Numbered from the stretch's first letter, positions 38,470 through 47,986 are shown. The stretch is DNA of 64,000 bases from DATFVJ01 sp963712955 (GCA_963712955.1 CAVQKF010000013.1:310001-374000); one strand, 5' to 3'. Notes: generated from the letters alone by a model not told the origin. Numbers and translations are program-made.

Positions 38470-38590
38470 GACCCTGGGGCCGTTCCTGGGCTGCCCGTTC
38501 CTGCGCTGCCCGTTCCTGGGGGGCTGCCCGTTCCTGGGGGGCTGCCCGTTCCTGCGCTGCCCGTTCCTGGGCTGCCCGTTCCCGCGCTGG
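38470..38590. repeat. 15-21-bp GCTGCCCGTTCCTGGG repeats upstream of pyrH
   Basis: About seven direct repeats of the core CTGCCCGTTCCTG(C/G)G with variable spacing. They lie directly 5' of pyrH on the minus strand and would encode (S)PGTGSAGTG in a frame not shared with pyrH. Confidence 0.8.
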
Positions 38591-38764
38591 CCGGGCCAGG
38601 CTGGGCCGACCCAGAGCGATCCCGCACAGTGCCCACGGTGGGCGCGTGTCCGGGCGAACGGACCCGGCCGGGGATCGTTACGTCACTCTCCTGTACGGCC
38701 ATGGCTTCCCTCTCCGTCGCGCCTGTCGCTTGCGCCTCGCCGTTCATACCATGAGCGTTCGGTA

Positions 38765-39601
38765 TCAGGCCTCGCCAATCTTAAAGCGGACGAAACTCCG
38801 GACAGACCCGCCGGCCTCGGCGAGCAGCTGCTTGACCGTCTTCTTCGGGTCCTTGACGTACGCCTGCTCGACAAGGACCACATCCTTGAGGAACGCCTTC
38901 AGCCGGCCTTCGACGATCTTCGGGATCGCCTTCTCGGGCTTACCCTCGTCCCGCGTGATCTGCTCCGCGATCCGGCGCTCCTTCTCAAGCACCTCCGGGG
39001 GAACGCTCTCTTCGCTCACGTAGGCCGGCCGCATCGCGGCCACCTGCTGGGCGAGATCCTTCGCAAGCTGAGCGTTCTCGGCCTCCAGCTGCACGAGCAC
39101 GCCAACCGCCGGGGGCAGCGACGGATCCGACTTGTGGAGGTAGCTCGCGACATATCCGCCTTCAAGCCGCGCGAACCGGCCGAGTTCGACCTTCTCCTTG
39201 ATCGCGACGCTTGTTTCCTCAATGCGCTGCTGCACGCTGGTACCCGGCTTGACTTCCGCACCCAGCAGGGCGAGCCGGTCCGGCGCACCGGTACGGACGG
39301 CCGCGGCGAGGATCTCCGCTGCGGCCCGCTGGAAACCCTCGTTCTTCGCGACGAAGTCCGTCTCGCAGTTCAGCTCGAGCAGCACGCCCGTGCTTGTTCC
39401 CTCGACCTCGGCTGCCACCAGGCCGTTCGCTGCGACCCGCTGTGCCCGCTTGGTCACATCCTTCGCGCCCTTGAGACGCAGTAGCTCAACTGCCTTGTCG
39501 ACATCACCGGCGGATTCCTCAAGAGACTTCTTGCAGTCCATCATTCCGGCGCCTGTCAGCTCGCGGAGCCGCTTGACATCCGCGGCCGTGACGTTCACCA
39601 T
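38765..39601 (-). CDS. tsf: Translation elongation factor Ts
   Basis: A 278-residue nucleotide-exchange factor for EF-Tu. It starts with the UBA-like domain VKRLRELTGAGMMDCKKSLE, has VLLELNCETDFVAKNEGF, and ends with VSEESVPPEVLEKERRIAEQ and PKKTVKQLLAEAGGSVRSFV. The length and motifs are ordinary. rpsB lies 287 bases upstream and pyrH downstream, the standard rpsB-tsf-pyrH-frr order. The rpsB-tsf gap contains no gene. Confidence 0.97.
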   Translation of the reverse strand: MVNVTAADVKRLRELTGAGMMDCKKSLEESAGDVDKAVELLRLKGAKDVTKRAQRVAANGLVAAEVEGTSTGVLLELNCETDFVAKNEGFQRAAAEILAAAVRTGAPDRLALLGAEVKPGTSVQQRIEETSVAIKEKVELGRFARLEGGYVASYLHKSDPSLPPAVGVLVQLEAENAQLAKDLAQQVAAMRPAYVSEESVPPEVLEKERRIAEQITRDEGKPEKAIPKIVEGRLKAFLKDVVLVEQAYVKDPKKTVKQLLAEAGGSVRSFVRFKIGEA

Positions 39602-39888
39602 TTTCGGCCTCTCACTATCTCGTCTTGATCTCGTCAGGGAACGTGTTCCCAGACGTGTGCCTTACCCGATCGGGTCGGTCTGCCACGCACGCTTCCGGCG
39701 TGCACGGGGCGTGTCTTCGGCCGTCGCGCCTGGCCTGCCTGCGCCGTGTGGCACCCGAGCCGACCGGCCAGCGGTGCTCCCGCAGCTGCGCACGAGCAAG
39801 ACTGCGAGCCTCACGCCCCCAGCCCACGTGCCGCGTATGGCCGCCAGCCCGTGCGCCCGCAGGTCGCGCAAGCCCGGCCCCTTGCGAA

Positions 39889-41130
39889 TCAGGCGTCGGG
39901 CCCGCTGCCCGTCTGCGCCGCGTCTCCTGTAAGAGCTGGCTCGCCAGTCTCGGTTCGGTCATCGGCTTCCCCCGCACCGCCATCCGCCGAATCCTGGGCG
40001 CCTTCTCCCATTTCAGCGTCACCGCTCGCCGTCATCGCAGCGCCGGCCGGTGTCACCGCAGCGCCGGCCGAGGTGTCCGCAGTGCCGGCCGAGGTGACCG
40101 CAGCGCCGGCCGAGGTGTCCGCAGTGCCGGCCGAGGTGACCGCAGCGCCGGCCGAGGTGTCCGCAGTGCCGGCCGAGGTGACCGCAGCGCCGGCCGAGGT
40201 GTCCGCAGTGCCGGCCGAGGTGACCGCAGCGCCGGCCGAGGTGTCCGCAGTGCCGGCCGCAGTGACCGTTGCGCCGGCCGCGGTCTCCGCGTCCGCCCCC
40301 TCGACCGCTGCTGAAGACCCCGCCTCGGGCTGGCCGCCCTCGAGCAGTTCACGTTCCCATTCAGCCAGTGGTTCCTGGACGCCGATGTCCGCACCAACCA
40401 CATCGACTGCCGGCTTTTCCTCGCCCGCCGCCGCACCTGCGCGCGCGATCAGGCCATCGGCAACCGCGTCCGCGACGACCCGCGTCAGCAGCGCGACGCT
40501 GCGGATCGCATCGTCATTCCCCGGGATCGGATAGGTGACTTCGTCCGGATCACAATTGGTGTCCAGGATCGCCACGACGGGGATGCCGAGCTTGCGGGCC
40601 TCGCTGACGGCGATGTGTTCCTTCTTGGTGTCGACCACCCAGACGGCGCTCGGCACACGCGACATGTCGCGGATACCCCCGAGTGTGCGGTCGAGTTTGT
40701 CGCGTTCACGCTTGAGGTGGAGCAGTTCCTTCTTGGTCATGCCCGAGCCCGCTACGTCGTCGAAGTCGATCTCCTCAAGCTCCTTGAGCCGCTGCAGCCG
40801 CTTGAACACCGTGGAGAAGTTCGTGAGCATGCCGCCAAGCCAGCGCTGGTTGACGAATGGCATCCCGACGCGACGCGCCTGCTCGGCGATCGCCTCCTGT
40901 GCCTGCTTCTTCGTGCCGACGAACAGCACCGAGCCGCCGTGCGCGACGGTCTCCTTCACGAATTCGTAGCCGGTGTCGATGTATTCGAGCGACTGCTGGA
41001 GGTCGATGATGTAGATGCCGTTGCGCTCGGCGAAGATGAAGCGCTTCATCTTCGGGTTCCAGCGACGAGTCTGATGACCGAAATGAACGCCGCTCTCCAG
41101 CAGCTGCCTCATGGTGACGACGGGTGCCAT
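39889..41130 (-). CDS. rpsB: 30S ribosomal protein S2 with a long repetitive C-terminal tail
   Basis: S2 binds the 30S head/body junction and recruits S1-type function. The core (about residues 1-250) is standard: TMRQLLESGVHFGHQTRRWN, RNGIYIIDLQQSLEYI, VNQRWLGGMLTNFSTVFKRL and SAVWVVDTKKEHIAVSEARK. An upstream start at 41208 is possible, but AAAGGGA before ATG 41130 fits better. The protein then continues for ~160 residues of Ala/Gly/Thr/Ser-rich sequence with about five AAVTSAGTADTSAG units from a 42-bp repeat. Actinobacterial S2 often has an acidic or Ala-rich tail, but this one is unusually long and repetitive. Confidence 0.96.
   Translation of the reverse strand: MAPVVTMRQLLESGVHFGHQTRRWNPKMKRFIFAERNGIYIIDLQQSLEYIDTGYEFVKETVAHGGSVLFVGTKKQAQEAIAEQARRVGMPFVNQRWLGGMLTNFSTVFKRLQRLKELEEIDFDDVAGSGMTKKELLHLKRERDKLDRTLGGIRDMSRVPSAVWVVDTKKEHIAVSEARKLGIPVVAILDTNCDPDEVTYPIPGNDDAIRSVALLTRVVADAVADGLIARAGAAAGEEKPAVDVVGADIGVQEPLAEWERELLEGGQPEAGSSAAVEGADAETAAGATVTAAGTADTSAGAAVTSAGTADTSAGAAVTSAGTADTSAGAAVTSAGTADTSAGAAVTSAGTADTSAGAAVTPAGAAMTASGDAEMGEGAQDSADGGAGEADDRTETGEPALTGDAAQTGSGPDA
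40058..40267. repeat. 42-bp minisatellite (2 x 21 bp), five copies, in the rpsB tail
   Basis: Pairs of GCAGCGCCGGCCGAGGTGTC and GCAGTGCCGGCCGAGGTGAC units alternate, giving a 42-base period from 40058 to 40267. The copies are almost identical. All are in frame with rpsB. Confidence 0.93.
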
Positions 41131-41392
41131 GCCCGCAGTCCCTTTCTCTCGTGCGGCGCCCCAGTCAGGTGCGGCCGCTTCCCGGTTCCTCCTGGCGCCC
41201 GTACGCACCTGCCGTCAGAATCTGCCTTTCCAGAACTGACGGACCGAGAGGTGCGTCCCGCCGGCACCGGTCCAGGGAGCGGATGGCGGGCGGGCGCGCG
41301 AATTAGGCCACTATGAGCCGGGGGACAGTCTACCGGGTCTTGTCCGGCGATGTTGCCTGGTCCGTGCGCCTGGCAATTCCCAGGGGCAACGC

Positions 41393-42397
41393 CTACGCGC
41401 GGGGGTGTGCCTGCCGGTAGCTTCCGATCAGCCGCTCGGGGGAGACATGCGTGTAGATCTGCGTCGTGGCAAGCGATGCGTGGCCCAGGATCTCCTGGAC
41501 ACTCCGCAGGTCGGCGCCCCCCTCGAGCAGGTGGGTCGCGGCCGCATGGCGCAGCCCATGGGGTCCCGTATCTGGAGCGTCCGGCACCGCTGCGAGTGCT
41601 GCGTGCACCATGCGGCGCGCCACACGGGGGTCCAGGCGGCCACCGCGGGCCCCGAGCAGCAGCGCGGGCCCGCTGCGCCCGCTGACCAGGAGCGGCCGTC
41701 CCGCCCGGCACCAGCGATCGACCGCGCGCAGGGCGGGAATCCCGACCGGCACGGTGCGTTGCTTGCCTCGCTTGCCGAGCACCCGGACGGTCCCGCGCTG
41801 CGGATCCACATCACGCACATCGAGCCCACACAGTTCACCCACCCGAATTCCTGTGGCGTACAAAAGCTCAAGTACCGCCGCGTCCCGCAGGCCGGTCGCA
41901 GACTCCCCGGCGTGCACGGCCACGTGCCCGAGGACAGCCGCCACGTCCTGCGCGGCACCAACCTGCGGAAGCGCGCGCCGGGATTTCAGTGTGCCGAGCA
42001 ACTGGCCTGGGTCGGCGGCGAGCCAGCCGCGCCGGTGCGCGAACGCAGTGAAGGTCCGCGCCGCCGCGGCGCGCCGCGCCAGCGTCGACCGTGCCCGCCC
42101 GCTGGCGTGCTGCTTAGCCAGCCAGCCACGGATGACTCCAATGCCGACGTCCTGCGGCCCGTCAGCGCCCGTGCGCCACGCATGCTCGAGCAGGGACCTG
42201 GCGTCACCCAGGTAGGCGCGGACCGTGTGGCTGGAAAACCCGCGCTCTGCGGCCAGGAACATCTCGAAGGCGGCCAGGCACTGCTCGAAGCCCGCCGGGA
42301 GCGGCCCAGCCGTCGCCGCGGGACCCGTGCCCGATTCTGTGACCCGCCGCACAACGCTCACAGGCGCCACCGTGCGCCCCCGCGGCCGCCGAGTCAA
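41393..42397 (-). CDS. xerC: Tyrosine recombinase, XerC type
   Basis: A site-specific recombinase of the phage-integrase family that resolves chromosome dimers at dif, with XerD as partner. The N-terminal SAM-like domain (AAFEMFLAAERGFSSHTVRA, YLGDARSLLEH) is followed by the catalytic domain: Arg in LYATGIRVGELCGLDVRDV, HGLRHAAATHLLEGG, HASLATTQIYTHVS with nucleophile Tyr. An upstream GTG at 42424 exists, but TTG 42397, with AAGGG six bases upstream and TTGA overlap with the dprA stop, is more likely. This is the usual position next to rpsB. Confidence 0.88.
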   Translation of the reverse strand: MTRRPRGRTVAPVSVVRRVTESGTGPAATAGPLPAGFEQCLAAFEMFLAAERGFSSHTVRAYLGDARSLLEHAWRTGADGPQDVGIGVIRGWLAKQHASGRARSTLARRAAAARTFTAFAHRRGWLAADPGQLLGTLKSRRALPQVGAAQDVAAVLGHVAVHAGESATGLRDAAVLELLYATGIRVGELCGLDVRDVDPQRGTVRVLGKRGKQRTVPVGIPALRAVDRWCRAGRPLLVSGRSGPALLLGARGGRLDPRVARRMVHAALAAVPDAPDTGPHGLRHAAATHLLEGGADLRSVQEILGHASLATTQIYTHVSPERLIGSYRQAHPRA

Positions 42398-43557
42398 GCA
42401 CCACCCTTGCGTGCGAGCCGCCACCCGCGCGGCCCCCGCGCCACAAATCCGCCCGCCGCGAGCAGGCCGAGGCAGCTCAGCGTCGTATCGAGGGCCATCC
42501 CGGCGGATACCGCGACCGTCGCGGGACCCGCACCACCCCGGACGGGAACTGCCTCGAGGACCCGGGCCGTCTCCGGATCAAGCTCAGCCACCGCGAGAAC
42601 GGGGCCTGGCGACGCGAGGTACTCACCCACCGCCGCCACCTGTTCGAGCACATCATCGGAACTTGTCACGCATGTGGCACCCCACTCACGCATGATCAAG
42701 TGACAGCCGGCCGAGGAATCGGAGGTGACGGGCCCAGGGACGGCCATAAGCGGCCGGTACATATCCCTGGCATGCCTGGCGGTGCTCAGGGCGCCGCTGC
42801 GACGGCGTGCCTCGACGACAACGGTGCCGCGGCTCAACGCCGCTATCACCCGGTTTCTTGCCAGAAACCTTGCCCTGGTTGGATTGCGCCCCGGCGGCCA
42901 TTCGCTGACCAGCAGGCCCTGCGCGGCGATGCACTCGAACAGTTCGTGGTTGCCATGTGGATATGGATTGTCGACACCGCACGCCAGGATGGCGATCGTG
43001 ATCCCGTCCGCGGCGACAGCCCCGCGATGTGCACACCCGTCGATCCCGTACGCCCCGCCTGATACGACCGCCCAGCCCCGGCAGGCAAGGCCTGCCGCCA
43101 GTTCTGCCGACACATGGGAGCCGTAAGCGGTGGCGGCGCGGGCACCGACGACCGACACCGACCGTAGGCAGCTGTAACGTAGATCGGCGCTTCCGCGTAG
43201 CCACAAAGCGTACGGCCGGGCATCGCCCAGAACATCGAGCTGTGTCGGCCATTCCGGCTCTCCAGGGCAGACCAGCCGGATTCCGGCGAGTTCGGCGGCA
43301 CCGAGGTCACGTTCGCCGGGTATCTCGGGCAGCCGGACGCGCCAGTTACGCATCGACCGGCCAATCCCCGCTGCCAATGCCGGGTCCGCATCGTCTGCGA
43401 TGGTGGCTTGCCGCGGAACACTGCCGGCCTTGATCGCGGCGACAAGGGCCTCGGGGCCCCATGTTCGCAGCAATGCGCCGGCGGCCCTGTCACCAGGCTC
43501 CGCGAGATAGGTCAGCGCGGCACAGGCGAGTCGCTGCCCGTCAGGTGCGCGGTTCAC
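42394..43557 (-). CDS. dprA: DNA-processing protein DprA
   Basis: A single-strand DNA-binding protein that loads RecA during natural transformation. The Rossmann-like core is intact: VSVVGARAATAYGSHVSAEL, VVSGGAYGIDGCAHRGA, CGVDNPYPHGNHELFE, TRARFLARNRVIAALSRGTV. It has 387 residues. The C-terminal ~100 residues hold a winged-helix-like region. The start GTG 43557 overlaps the comM stop (GTGA), so it is coupled to comM, as in the conserved yraN-comM-dprA cluster. Confidence 0.93.
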   Translation of the reverse strand: MNRAPDGQRLACAALTYLAEPGDRAAGALLRTWGPEALVAAIKAGSVPRQATIADDADPALAAGIGRSMRNWRVRLPEIPGERDLGAAELAGIRLVCPGEPEWPTQLDVLGDARPYALWLRGSADLRYSCLRSVSVVGARAATAYGSHVSAELAAGLACRGWAVVSGGAYGIDGCAHRGAVAADGITIAILACGVDNPYPHGNHELFECIAAQGLLVSEWPPGRNPTRARFLARNRVIAALSRGTVVVEARRRSGALSTARHARDMYRPLMAVPGPVTSDSSAGCHLIMREWGATCVTSSDDVLEQVAAVGEYLASPGPVLAVAELDPETARVLEAVPVRGGAGPATVAVSAGMALDTTLSCLGLLAAGGFVARGPRGWRLARKGGA

Positions 43558-45278
43558 TGTGTCACCCCGAGCCACAGACCCAGCGCATATCCCGTCTCTT
43601 CCGCGGTGGGCCGCGCCCTGCCGGCCAGATCAGCCAGCGTCCAGGAAACCCGCATGACCCGGTCGACTCCCCTGGCACTGATCTGGCCAAGCTCGATCGC
43701 GCGCTCAAGGCGGGTGAGAGCACCGGGTGCGGGCGGGAACCTGCGGCGAAGCTCGCTTCCAGGGATCTGAGCGTTGAGCCGCCAGGGGGTGCCCGCCAGG
43801 CGGAACGCCACGCGCTCACGTGCCAGCTCGACGCGTTTGGCCACGACCGCGCTGGTTTCTGCGAATCGCCGGTCGCTCAGCAGCTCCGCCCTGCCGACAG
43901 GAAGGAGCTCGACCTTGACGTCGACCCGGTCGAGTAGCGGACCAGACAACCGGCCCAGGTACCTGCGCCTGGCCATGGGCGTGCACGTGCACGCCGCCCG
44001 CAGGCCAGCGGCGCGGGCGCACGGGCACGGGTTGGCGGCGAGCACCAGCGTGAAACGTGCGGGGAAGCGCGCGGTCAGCCCGGACCGCGCGACGACGACC
44101 TCGCCCGACTCCAATGGCTGGCGCAATGCGTCGAGCACGTCGCGGCTGAATTCCGGCGCCTCATCAAGGAAAAGCACTCCCAAGTGGGCAAGTGACACCG
44201 CGCCCGGCCGGATGATCCCGCTGCCTCCACCCACGATCGCTGCCTTCGTGGCGGTGTGATGGGGCCCGCAGAAGGGCGGCTCCGTGACAAGCGGGCAGCC
44301 AGGTGGCAGGGCACCGGCCACCGAGTACACGGACGTCACCTCGAGCGAGGCGGCCAGGTCCAGTCGCGGAAGGACTGTCGGGAGCCGTTCGGCGAGCATG
44401 GTCTTGCCCGCCCCTGGCGGCCCGAGCATGGATAGGTGATGACCGCCGGCCGCGCAGATCTCAACTGCCCGCCGCGCAACCGGCTGGCCGAGCACGTCGG
44501 CCAGGTCGACAGCGGTCTGACCCCTTGACCCGAGCAGCCCGGCGCCGAAACGTGGTATCGCGCCGGCTCGTGATCCCGGTGGAGTCCCGTCTGCGCGGCC
44601 GGCCCCGGTTCCGCGGGCCACCGCAGGAAGGAATTCCGCTTGGCCGGCCACGGCCGGACCGGCTGCTGCCTGACCCGCGTCACGTTGGCGTGCAGGCCCG
44701 TCTGCCGCTGCGGAGAAGGTCCCGCCCTCGATGACCTCCACCGGCTCGGTGCCCGCTGGGCAGCGGTCTCCCCGCAGGTAGGTGAGCAGGCCCACGAGCG
44801 TGGGAACGGCCAGCACCCGCACGCCGGGCATCAGCGCGGCTTCGGGTGCGTTCACCCGCGGCACCGCGATGGTGCCGAAGCCAGCCCCCGAGGCGCTCGC
44901 GGTGGCTGGCAGGACCCCGCGCACGGGCCGCAGGCGGCCGTCAAGGCCGAGCTCGCCAAGGAGGACGAGGCCGGCCAGCGCCGCACTGGGCAACGCTCCA
45001 GCCGCCGCGAGTATGGCGACGGCAATGGCGAGATCGAACGCGCTGCCCCGCTTCGGCAAGCTTGCCGGGGACAACCCGACCGTGATCTTGCGTTGCGGCC
45101 ACTCCTGGCCACTGTTGACGATCGCCGACCGAATCCGGTCGCGCGCTTCGCGCAGGGCCGTATCTGGGAGCCCCACAAGCAGCAGCCCGACCAGGCCGTT
45201 GGCGATGTCGGCTTCTACCTCGACGGTGTGCCCCTCCACACCGACCAACGCGATCGCGTATGTGCGGGCAAGCGGCAT
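43554..45278 (-). CDS. comM: ComM/YifB magnesium-chelatase-like AAA+ helicase
   Basis: A 574-residue AAA+ ATPase of the ComM type, a hexameric helicase aiding branch migration during transformation. An N-terminal Lon-like domain (VGLLLVGLPDTALREARDRI, RKITVGLSPASLPKRGSAF) is followed by Walker A LGPPGAGKTMLAERLP, Walker B VLFLDEAPEF, sensor and C-terminal lid (RFTLVLAANPCPCA). A ~55-residue Ala/Gly-rich linker (about 190-245) separates the two parts. Start ATG 45278 is adjacent to the yraN stop. Confidence 0.94.
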   Translation of the reverse strand: MPLARTYAIALVGVEGHTVEVEADIANGLVGLLLVGLPDTALREARDRIRSAIVNSGQEWPQRKITVGLSPASLPKRGSAFDLAIAVAILAAAGALPSAALAGLVLLGELGLDGRLRPVRGVLPATASASGAGFGTIAVPRVNAPEAALMPGVRVLAVPTLVGLLTYLRGDRCPAGTEPVEVIEGGTFSAAADGPARQRDAGQAAAGPAVAGQAEFLPAVARGTGAGRADGTPPGSRAGAIPRFGAGLLGSRGQTAVDLADVLGQPVARRAVEICAAGGHHLSMLGPPGAGKTMLAERLPTVLPRLDLAASLEVTSVYSVAGALPPGCPLVTEPPFCGPHHTATKAAIVGGGSGIIRPGAVSLAHLGVLFLDEAPEFSRDVLDALRQPLESGEVVVARSGLTARFPARFTLVLAANPCPCARAAGLRAACTCTPMARRRYLGRLSGPLLDRVDVKVELLPVGRAELLSDRRFAETSAVVAKRVELARERVAFRLAGTPWRLNAQIPGSELRRRFPPAPGALTRLERAIELGQISARGVDRVMRVSWTLADLAGRARPTAEETGYALGLWLGVTQ

Positions 45279-45635
45279 CTAGCCCACCCCCCGCACGTGC
45301 TCGATCGTGTAACTGCCGCCATGGTCACGAGTAAGCCCGACGGCGTCGATCCGTATCCCGTCGAACAGGACGTCGTGCGCTGAAATCCATCGGACAGCAA
45401 GGCGCCTGAGCCGGGCTCGCTTCTGCCTGGTGATTGCTTCCAGCGGGGTGCCGTACCGGGGTCCTGAGCGTGTCTTGACCTCACAGACGACGAGCGTGCG
45501 GCGCTCGGCTGCGACGATGTCCAGTTCGCCGTCCGGACACCGCCAGTTGCGGCTCAAGATCCGGAGGCCTGCTGCCTCCAGAAAGCTCGCGGCCGCCTGC
45601 TCGCCCTGCCTGCCAAGGAGGTCCTTGGGATGCAT
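45279..45635 (-). CDS. yraN: YraN (UPF0102) endonuclease-fold protein
   Basis: A 118-residue protein of the YraN family with a predicted Holliday-junction-resolvase/restriction-endonuclease fold: LGRQGEQAAASFLEAAGLRI, LDIVAAERRTLVVCEVKTRS with the E-x-K motif in CEVKTRS. It is thought to act in DNA processing because it sits next to comM-dprA. GGAGG eight bases before ATG 45635 fixes the start. Confidence 0.92.
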   Translation of the reverse strand: MHPKDLLGRQGEQAAASFLEAAGLRILSRNWRCPDGELDIVAAERRTLVVCEVKTRSGPRYGTPLEAITRQKRARLRRLAVRWISAHDVLFDGIRIDAVGLTRDHGGSYTIEHVRGVG

Positions 45636-46027
45636 TGCCACCACCTCCGCCTTCGACGGTGGCGCGAGACGGCCGGCACCGACAGACCCAAAACGGCCGC
45701 TGTGGATGGCGGCCGCGGTGGGCGCACTCCTGTGGGCACGCCGGCCGAAATGTCAGACCCCCCCGATCTCACCGCGGATGCACCCGGGTCAGGCCGGCAT
45801 GGCAGCCCCCCGTGCTCCCTCCCCGGATGCACCAGGGTCAGGGCGGCATGGCAGACCCCCGTGCTCCCACCACGGATACGGCCTGATCAGGCCGCAGAAC
45901 GCGGCACTTGTGCCCGGCGAGATGGCCACCTCGATCGTTGGCGGCTGCCGCGCCACGTGGGCCGGAAGCCCGCTGCCGGCGGGACCTCCGGGCGGCGGCC
46001 CGGCCGGACCCGCTGCCGACGTCACCG
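45636..46027. other. 392-base gap between yraN and DUF2469
   Basis: No gene recognised. It contains the tandem 49-bp repeat annotated separately and a degenerate earlier copy at about 45750-45775. The remaining sequence is ordinary GC-rich DNA. Confidence 0.55.
45776..45873. repeat. Two 49-bp tandem repeats (with degenerate neighbours)
   Basis: Copies 45776-45824 and 45825-45873 (GGATGCACC(C/A)GGGTCAG...) differ at about six bases. A decayed copy lies just before (ATGTCAGACCCCCCCGATC) and a partial one after (GGATACGGCCTGATCAGG). Each copy holds GGCATGGCAG and CCCCGTGCTCCC. Confidence 0.8.
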
Positions 46028-46357
46028 CTAGGTAGGAAAACCCGGCTTTTCGTCGGGAAGCTCCAGATCGCTTTGCGCCAGTTCCTCGACGTTCACATCC
46101 TTGAAGGTGACAACCCGCACGTTCTTGACGAATCGCGCTGGGCGGTACATGTCCCACACCCAGGCGTCCTGCATCGTGACCTCGAAGAAAACCTCACCGT
46201 TGTCGGCCGTCCGCACGTTGAGCTCGACCTGGTTGGTGAGATAGAAGCGGCGCTCGGTCTCGACGACATGGCTGAACAGCCCGACCACGTCGCGATACTC
46301 GCGGTAGAGCTGCAATTCCATCTCGGTCTCGTACTTCTCGAGATCCTCTGCGCTCAT
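46028..46357 (-). CDS. DUF2469 conserved protein
   Basis: A 109-residue acidic protein beginning MSAEDLEKYETEMELQLYRE, with VVGLFSHVVETERRFYLTNQ and VWDMYRPARFVKNVRVVTFK. This is the DUF2469 family found next to rnhB in actinobacteria (Rv2901c in Mycobacterium). Function is unknown. It lies 27 bases downstream of the rnhB stop, so it is probably cotranscribed. Confidence 0.92.
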   Translation of the reverse strand: MSAEDLEKYETEMELQLYREYRDVVGLFSHVVETERRFYLTNQVELNVRTADNGEVFFEVTMQDAWVWDMYRPARFVKNVRVVTFKDVNVEELAQSDLELPDEKPGFPT

Positions 46358-46384
46358 GGTGTCCCCTCCGATCAGGCGGCCAGA

Positions 46385-47431
46385 CTAGGAGGCACCGGAA
46401 GTCTCCTCGGCCCAATCCGCCCCGGCTGCGTAGCCAGCCCCGGGAGCCGCACCGCCATCTGCGGTTGCTATGGCGCTCCACGCGCAATCCGCGGCTGCGG
46501 CGGTCCCGGCGCCATCCACGGTCCGGACGGCGTCCGCCATCCCTCCATTGTCCGGCATGGGCCGGGCCTCTGCGCCGCGCCTTTGAATCACGGTCATCAC
46601 GTTCACGAAGCTCAACCGGTGCTCCGGGCAGGGGCCGTGCTCGGAGAGCGCACGCGAGTGGCGTCTTGTCGCGTAACCCTTGTGCTCAGCAAAGTCATAC
46701 ACCGGGTAGCGGTCGTGCAGGCCCGTCATGATGCGGTCCCTTGTGACCTTGGCCACGACAGAAGCCGCGGCGACGCAGGCGGCGACCTGGTCCCCCTTCC
46801 ACATCGCGAGCGCGGGGACTGTCAGACCGCTGACAGGGAAGCCGTCGGTGAGCACGTACCCGGGCCTGCAGGAGATGCCGGCCAGGGCCCGGCGCATGCC
46901 CGCGATGTTGCACACGTGCAGCCCCAGGCGGTCGATCTCAGCGGACGGGATCACGACCGCATGCCAGGACAACGCGTGAGCCACAATTTCACCGTAGACC
47001 TGCTCCCGCACGGCCGGGGTCAGCGCCTTCGAATCCGCGAGCCGCGCCACAGGCGGATCGGCCGTGGGGAACACCACGGCAGCGACAACCAGGGGACCCG
47101 CGCACGCGCCCCGGCCGGCCTCGTCGACACCGGCTACGGGCGCGAGACCGGCGCGAATCAGCACACGCTCGTACCCGGAAAGACCGGCCCCCCGGCGCGG
47201 TGTGTAACCCGGCGGTCGCAACACGGAGCGGGCCAAAGGTTTGGACGGCACATCGCCGACATGGGACCCAAGACTGTCAGCCCAAACGGCTGCCGCGCAG
47301 ACCTCACGCCAGCCAGCATCATCTTCACCGGAGAAGTCCGCGACCATACCAGCCGCAACGCCTGCGGCGAAGGCCGCGTCCTTGCCGTCCGCCACCTCAT
47401 GCGCGGACGGCCCGCGATCCAGGCTCGTCAT
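46385..47431 (-). CDS. rnhB: Ribonuclease HII with N- and C-terminal extensions
   Basis: Removes RNA from RNA-DNA hybrids and single ribonucleotides from DNA. Catalytic residues are in VAGVDEAGRGACAGPLV, LADSKALTP and ASVVAKVTRDRIM. ATG 47431 is chosen over 47482. The predicted protein has 348 residues, well above the usual ~230: about 100 residues precede the catalytic core (some may be non-translated), and an Ala/Gly-rich tail of ~65 residues follows EHRLSFVNVMTVIQRR. The true start could be farther in, for example near LSGYERVLIRAGLAPVAG. Confidence 0.9.
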   Translation of the reverse strand: MTSLDRGPSAHEVADGKDAAFAAGVAAGMVADFSGEDDAGWREVCAAAVWADSLGSHVGDVPSKPLARSVLRPPGYTPRRGAGLSGYERVLIRAGLAPVAGVDEAGRGACAGPLVVAAVVFPTADPPVARLADSKALTPAVREQVYGEIVAHALSWHAVVIPSAEIDRLGLHVCNIAGMRRALAGISCRPGYVLTDGFPVSGLTVPALAMWKGDQVAACVAAASVVAKVTRDRIMTGLHDRYPVYDFAEHKGYATRRHSRALSEHGPCPEHRLSFVNVMTVIQRRGAEARPMPDNGGMADAVRTVDGAGTAAAADCAWSAIATADGGAAPGAGYAAGADWAEETSGAS

Positions 47432-47986
47432 GACACTTGGCAGCGTACTTCCGATCGTCCGGGCGCTCGCCAGCATCGGCACATCAGGACACAGTTGCCT
47501 TCACATCGGCGACATTCGTTTGTGGCGCGCGGCACCACAGGGGCGGGTGTGCCCAGGTCGCCTGATCGACGGCCCTCTGCCGTACGCGGACGCGCATGTG
47601 CCAGCTGCCGCCCACGCCTCGCCCCAGGGGGATCCTTACCGACGTTCTTCATCATCACGGTGGCGGTTCCGTCAATGGGGATGCCGCAGAATCGGAGGCG
47701 CTTTGGACATCCAACGGCAGCTGTCATGAACTCGGCCCTGAAGGACCGAGCTTGTTGCGGATCGCGGTGACATCTGATGACGCCATCACGCCGCGTGTGG
47801 CTCGCTATCACGTGTCACACCTGCCGCTCCCTCTCACAATCCCAGCGAGTCAGGTCAGCGCCGATCACGGTCATCCACAAGGATTCGCCAAGCTGCAAAG
47901 GGGGGCATCCGCTGCGGCAAGCACTTCCGCTGCGAGCGTGTGCTTCCGCTGCGAGCGTGTGCTTCTCGGGCGGTCGGGTGAGCGCG
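47432..47986. other. 555-base gap between rnhB and lepB copy 1
   Basis: No gene with a recognisable product. On the minus strand, 47815 to about 48110 reads as the former C-terminal helix of lepB copy 1 in another frame (see that gene), so part of this gap may be decayed lepB 3' sequence. A short repeat GCTGCGAGCGTGTGCTTC occurs twice at about 47930-47965. Confidence 0.5.

Noticed and set aside
38379..38747. 122-codon Gly/Ser/Pro-rich frame upstream of pyrH
   Set aside because: It ends in the wrong frame at pyrH and consists of the minisatellite; I could not show it to be a pyrH N-terminus.
45776..45873. CRISPR array
   Set aside because: The repeats abut directly with no distinct spacers, and there are no cas genes.
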